A stretch of DNA of 5,915 nt. Origin: a bacterium MnTg04. GTDB lineage: Bacteria; Pseudomonadota; Gammaproteobacteria; Steroidobacterales; MnTg04. The first letter of the stretch is position 1, and the number at the start of each line of letters is the position of its first letter. The DNA lies in assembly GCA_008975185.1 (NCBI GenBank), contig BFAU01000006.1, positions 1 to 5,915 of the forward strand, written 5' to 3'. Shown one piece after another: positions 5,201-5,915 of this stretch. The notes beneath the pieces were generated by a model. It was not told the DNA's origin. It ran no database searches and was given only the letters and a program-made list of their open reading frames with translations. The position numbers and the translations under genes are program-made.

Positions 5201-5915
5201 CTAATCCTCCCCTCGATCCTGAATTAATTCTTCGAGGTAGTTTCTGAACCCGGCGCCCAACTCAGCATGCTTGAGCGCGTACTCCACCGTTGCTTCCAGG
5301 TAACCCAGTTTGTTGCCGCAGTCGTAGCGCTTGCCGTCATAACGATAGGCGAACACCGCTTCCTCGGTCATCAGGCCGGCGATCCCATCGGTCAACTGAA
5401 TTTCCCCACCCGCTCCCCTGCCGGTGGTCGCCAGATGCCTGAAGATAGCCGGCGTCAGCAGATAGCGGCCGACGACGCCGAGATTGGATGGGGCTTGGTC
5501 CGGCGCCGGCTTCTCCACGATGCGCTTGATGCGCGTTGTTTTTTCGGTGGCATCCTCAACCTCGACGATGCCGTACTGATCGGTCTGGTCCGCCGGTACC
5601 GGTTGCACGCCGATGACGCTGCCCTCGCAGCCCGAAAAGGCTTCCTTCATTTGCGCCAGGCAAGGGACTTCGGCGTCTATCAGGTCGTCCGCGAGATGCA
5701 CGAAAAAGGGTTCGTCGCCGACCAGGTCGCGAGCGCACAACACGGCGTGCCCCAGCCCGAGCGGTGCGCTCTGCCGGACATAAATGCAGGTCGCGGAATC
5801 CGGAATGATATCCCTGATCGCCTGCAACAACTCAGGCTTGTTCTGCTCCTTGAGGGCCGCTTCGAGTTCATGGTCGCGGTCAAAATGGTCCTCGATCGCC
5901 CGCTTGCTGCTCCCG
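5201..5915 (-). CDS. galU: UTP--glucose-1-phosphate uridylyltransferase, N-terminus beyond window
   Basis: GalU joins UTP and glucose-1-phosphate to give UDP-glucose, the precursor for exopolysaccharide, LPS sugars and related glycans, in the cytoplasm. The window holds the last 237 residues of a protein usually about 290-300 long. The N-terminal GxGTRxLP nucleotide-binding loop lies outside. Seen in order: SSKRAIEDHFD, LGLGHAVLCARDLVGDEPFFV, ADDLID (the metal/sugar-phosphate region, usually PDD or PDV, here with Ala before the first Asp), QYGIVEVE, VEKPAPDQAPSNLGVVGRYLL, GGEIQLTDGI and YDCGNKLGYLEATVEYAL. These are the conserved blocks of bacterial GalU. Codons read through to the window edge, so an internal TTG at 5830 is not the start. 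Stop is TAG at 5201-5203. It is more GC-rich than the intergenic DNA beside it. It shares strand with the PEP-CTERM gene but is separated by about 370 bases containing that gene's own promoter. Confidence 0.95.
   Translation of the reverse strand, partial: GSSKRAIEDHFDRDHELEAALKEQNKPELLQAIRDIIPDSATCIYVRQSAPLGLGHAVLCARDLVGDEPFFVHLADDLIDAEVPCLAQMKEAFSGCEGSVIGVQPVPADQTDQYGIVEVEDATEKTTRIKRIVEKPAPDQAPSNLGVVGRYLLTPAIFRHLATTGRGAGGEIQLTDGIAGLMTEEAVFAYRYDGKRYDCGNKLGYLEATVEYALKHAELGAGFRNYLEELIQDRGED

Noticed and set aside
1..5915. CRISPR array, tRNA or rRNA genes
   Set aside because: No regularly spaced repeat-spacer units and no tRNA or rRNA signature were seen on either strand.

Overview
The window looks like accessory chromosomal DNA from a free-living, biofilm-forming Gram-negative bacterium, most likely a proteobacterium. 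The evidence is a PEP-CTERM (exosortase-sorted) protein gene with a sigma-54 promoter, a galU-type sugar-nucleotide gene, a CRP-type operator and an IS30-family insertion sequence. The species cannot be named from the sequence alone.

Layout, left to right. Positions 1-127 are the right end of an IS30-family element, cut by the window edge and base-for-base identical to the right end of the complete copy at about 1962-3194. Between the two, in the same orientation, lies one gene (306-1745) for a 479-residue exported protein with HEAT/ARM-like helical repeats and an unrecognised C-terminal domain. The noncoding DNA around it (128-305 and 1746-1961) carries a recurring AAGCGG(A/C)C motif in both orientations, including one perfect 9-bp hairpin. 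The complete IS (transposase 2024-3187, DD(33)E) sits in the middle of a near-perfect 13+13 bp palindrome made of the same GGCCGCT motif. After the IS come about 170 bp without a gene, ending in a rightward intrinsic terminator.

The rest of the window reads leftward (- strand) as three independent units. A small SWIB-domain protein gene (3831-3505) has a strong RBS, its own terminator, a perfect TATAAT box and a perfect TGTGA-N6-TCACA operator close to the class II CRP position. A PEP-CTERM protein gene (4832-4177) has a signal peptide and the VPEP/transmembrane/RRR sorting tail, but these lie in different reading frames, so it is frameshifted as given. It has a textbook -24/-12 sigma-54 promoter and a strong terminator. 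A 3'-terminal part of galU (5915-5201) runs off the right edge.

Functionally, the right half fits extracellular polysaccharide and biofilm biology: GalU makes UDP-glucose for polysaccharide, and PEP-CTERM proteins are exported, processed by exosortase and associated with that matrix. The left half is a mobile region where an IS targets an intergenic palindromic repeat and may bracket the HEAT-protein gene. Most worth follow-up are the sigma-54 promoter plus frameshift of the PEP-CTERM gene, the CRP site on the SWIB gene, and the IS-in-palindrome arrangement.
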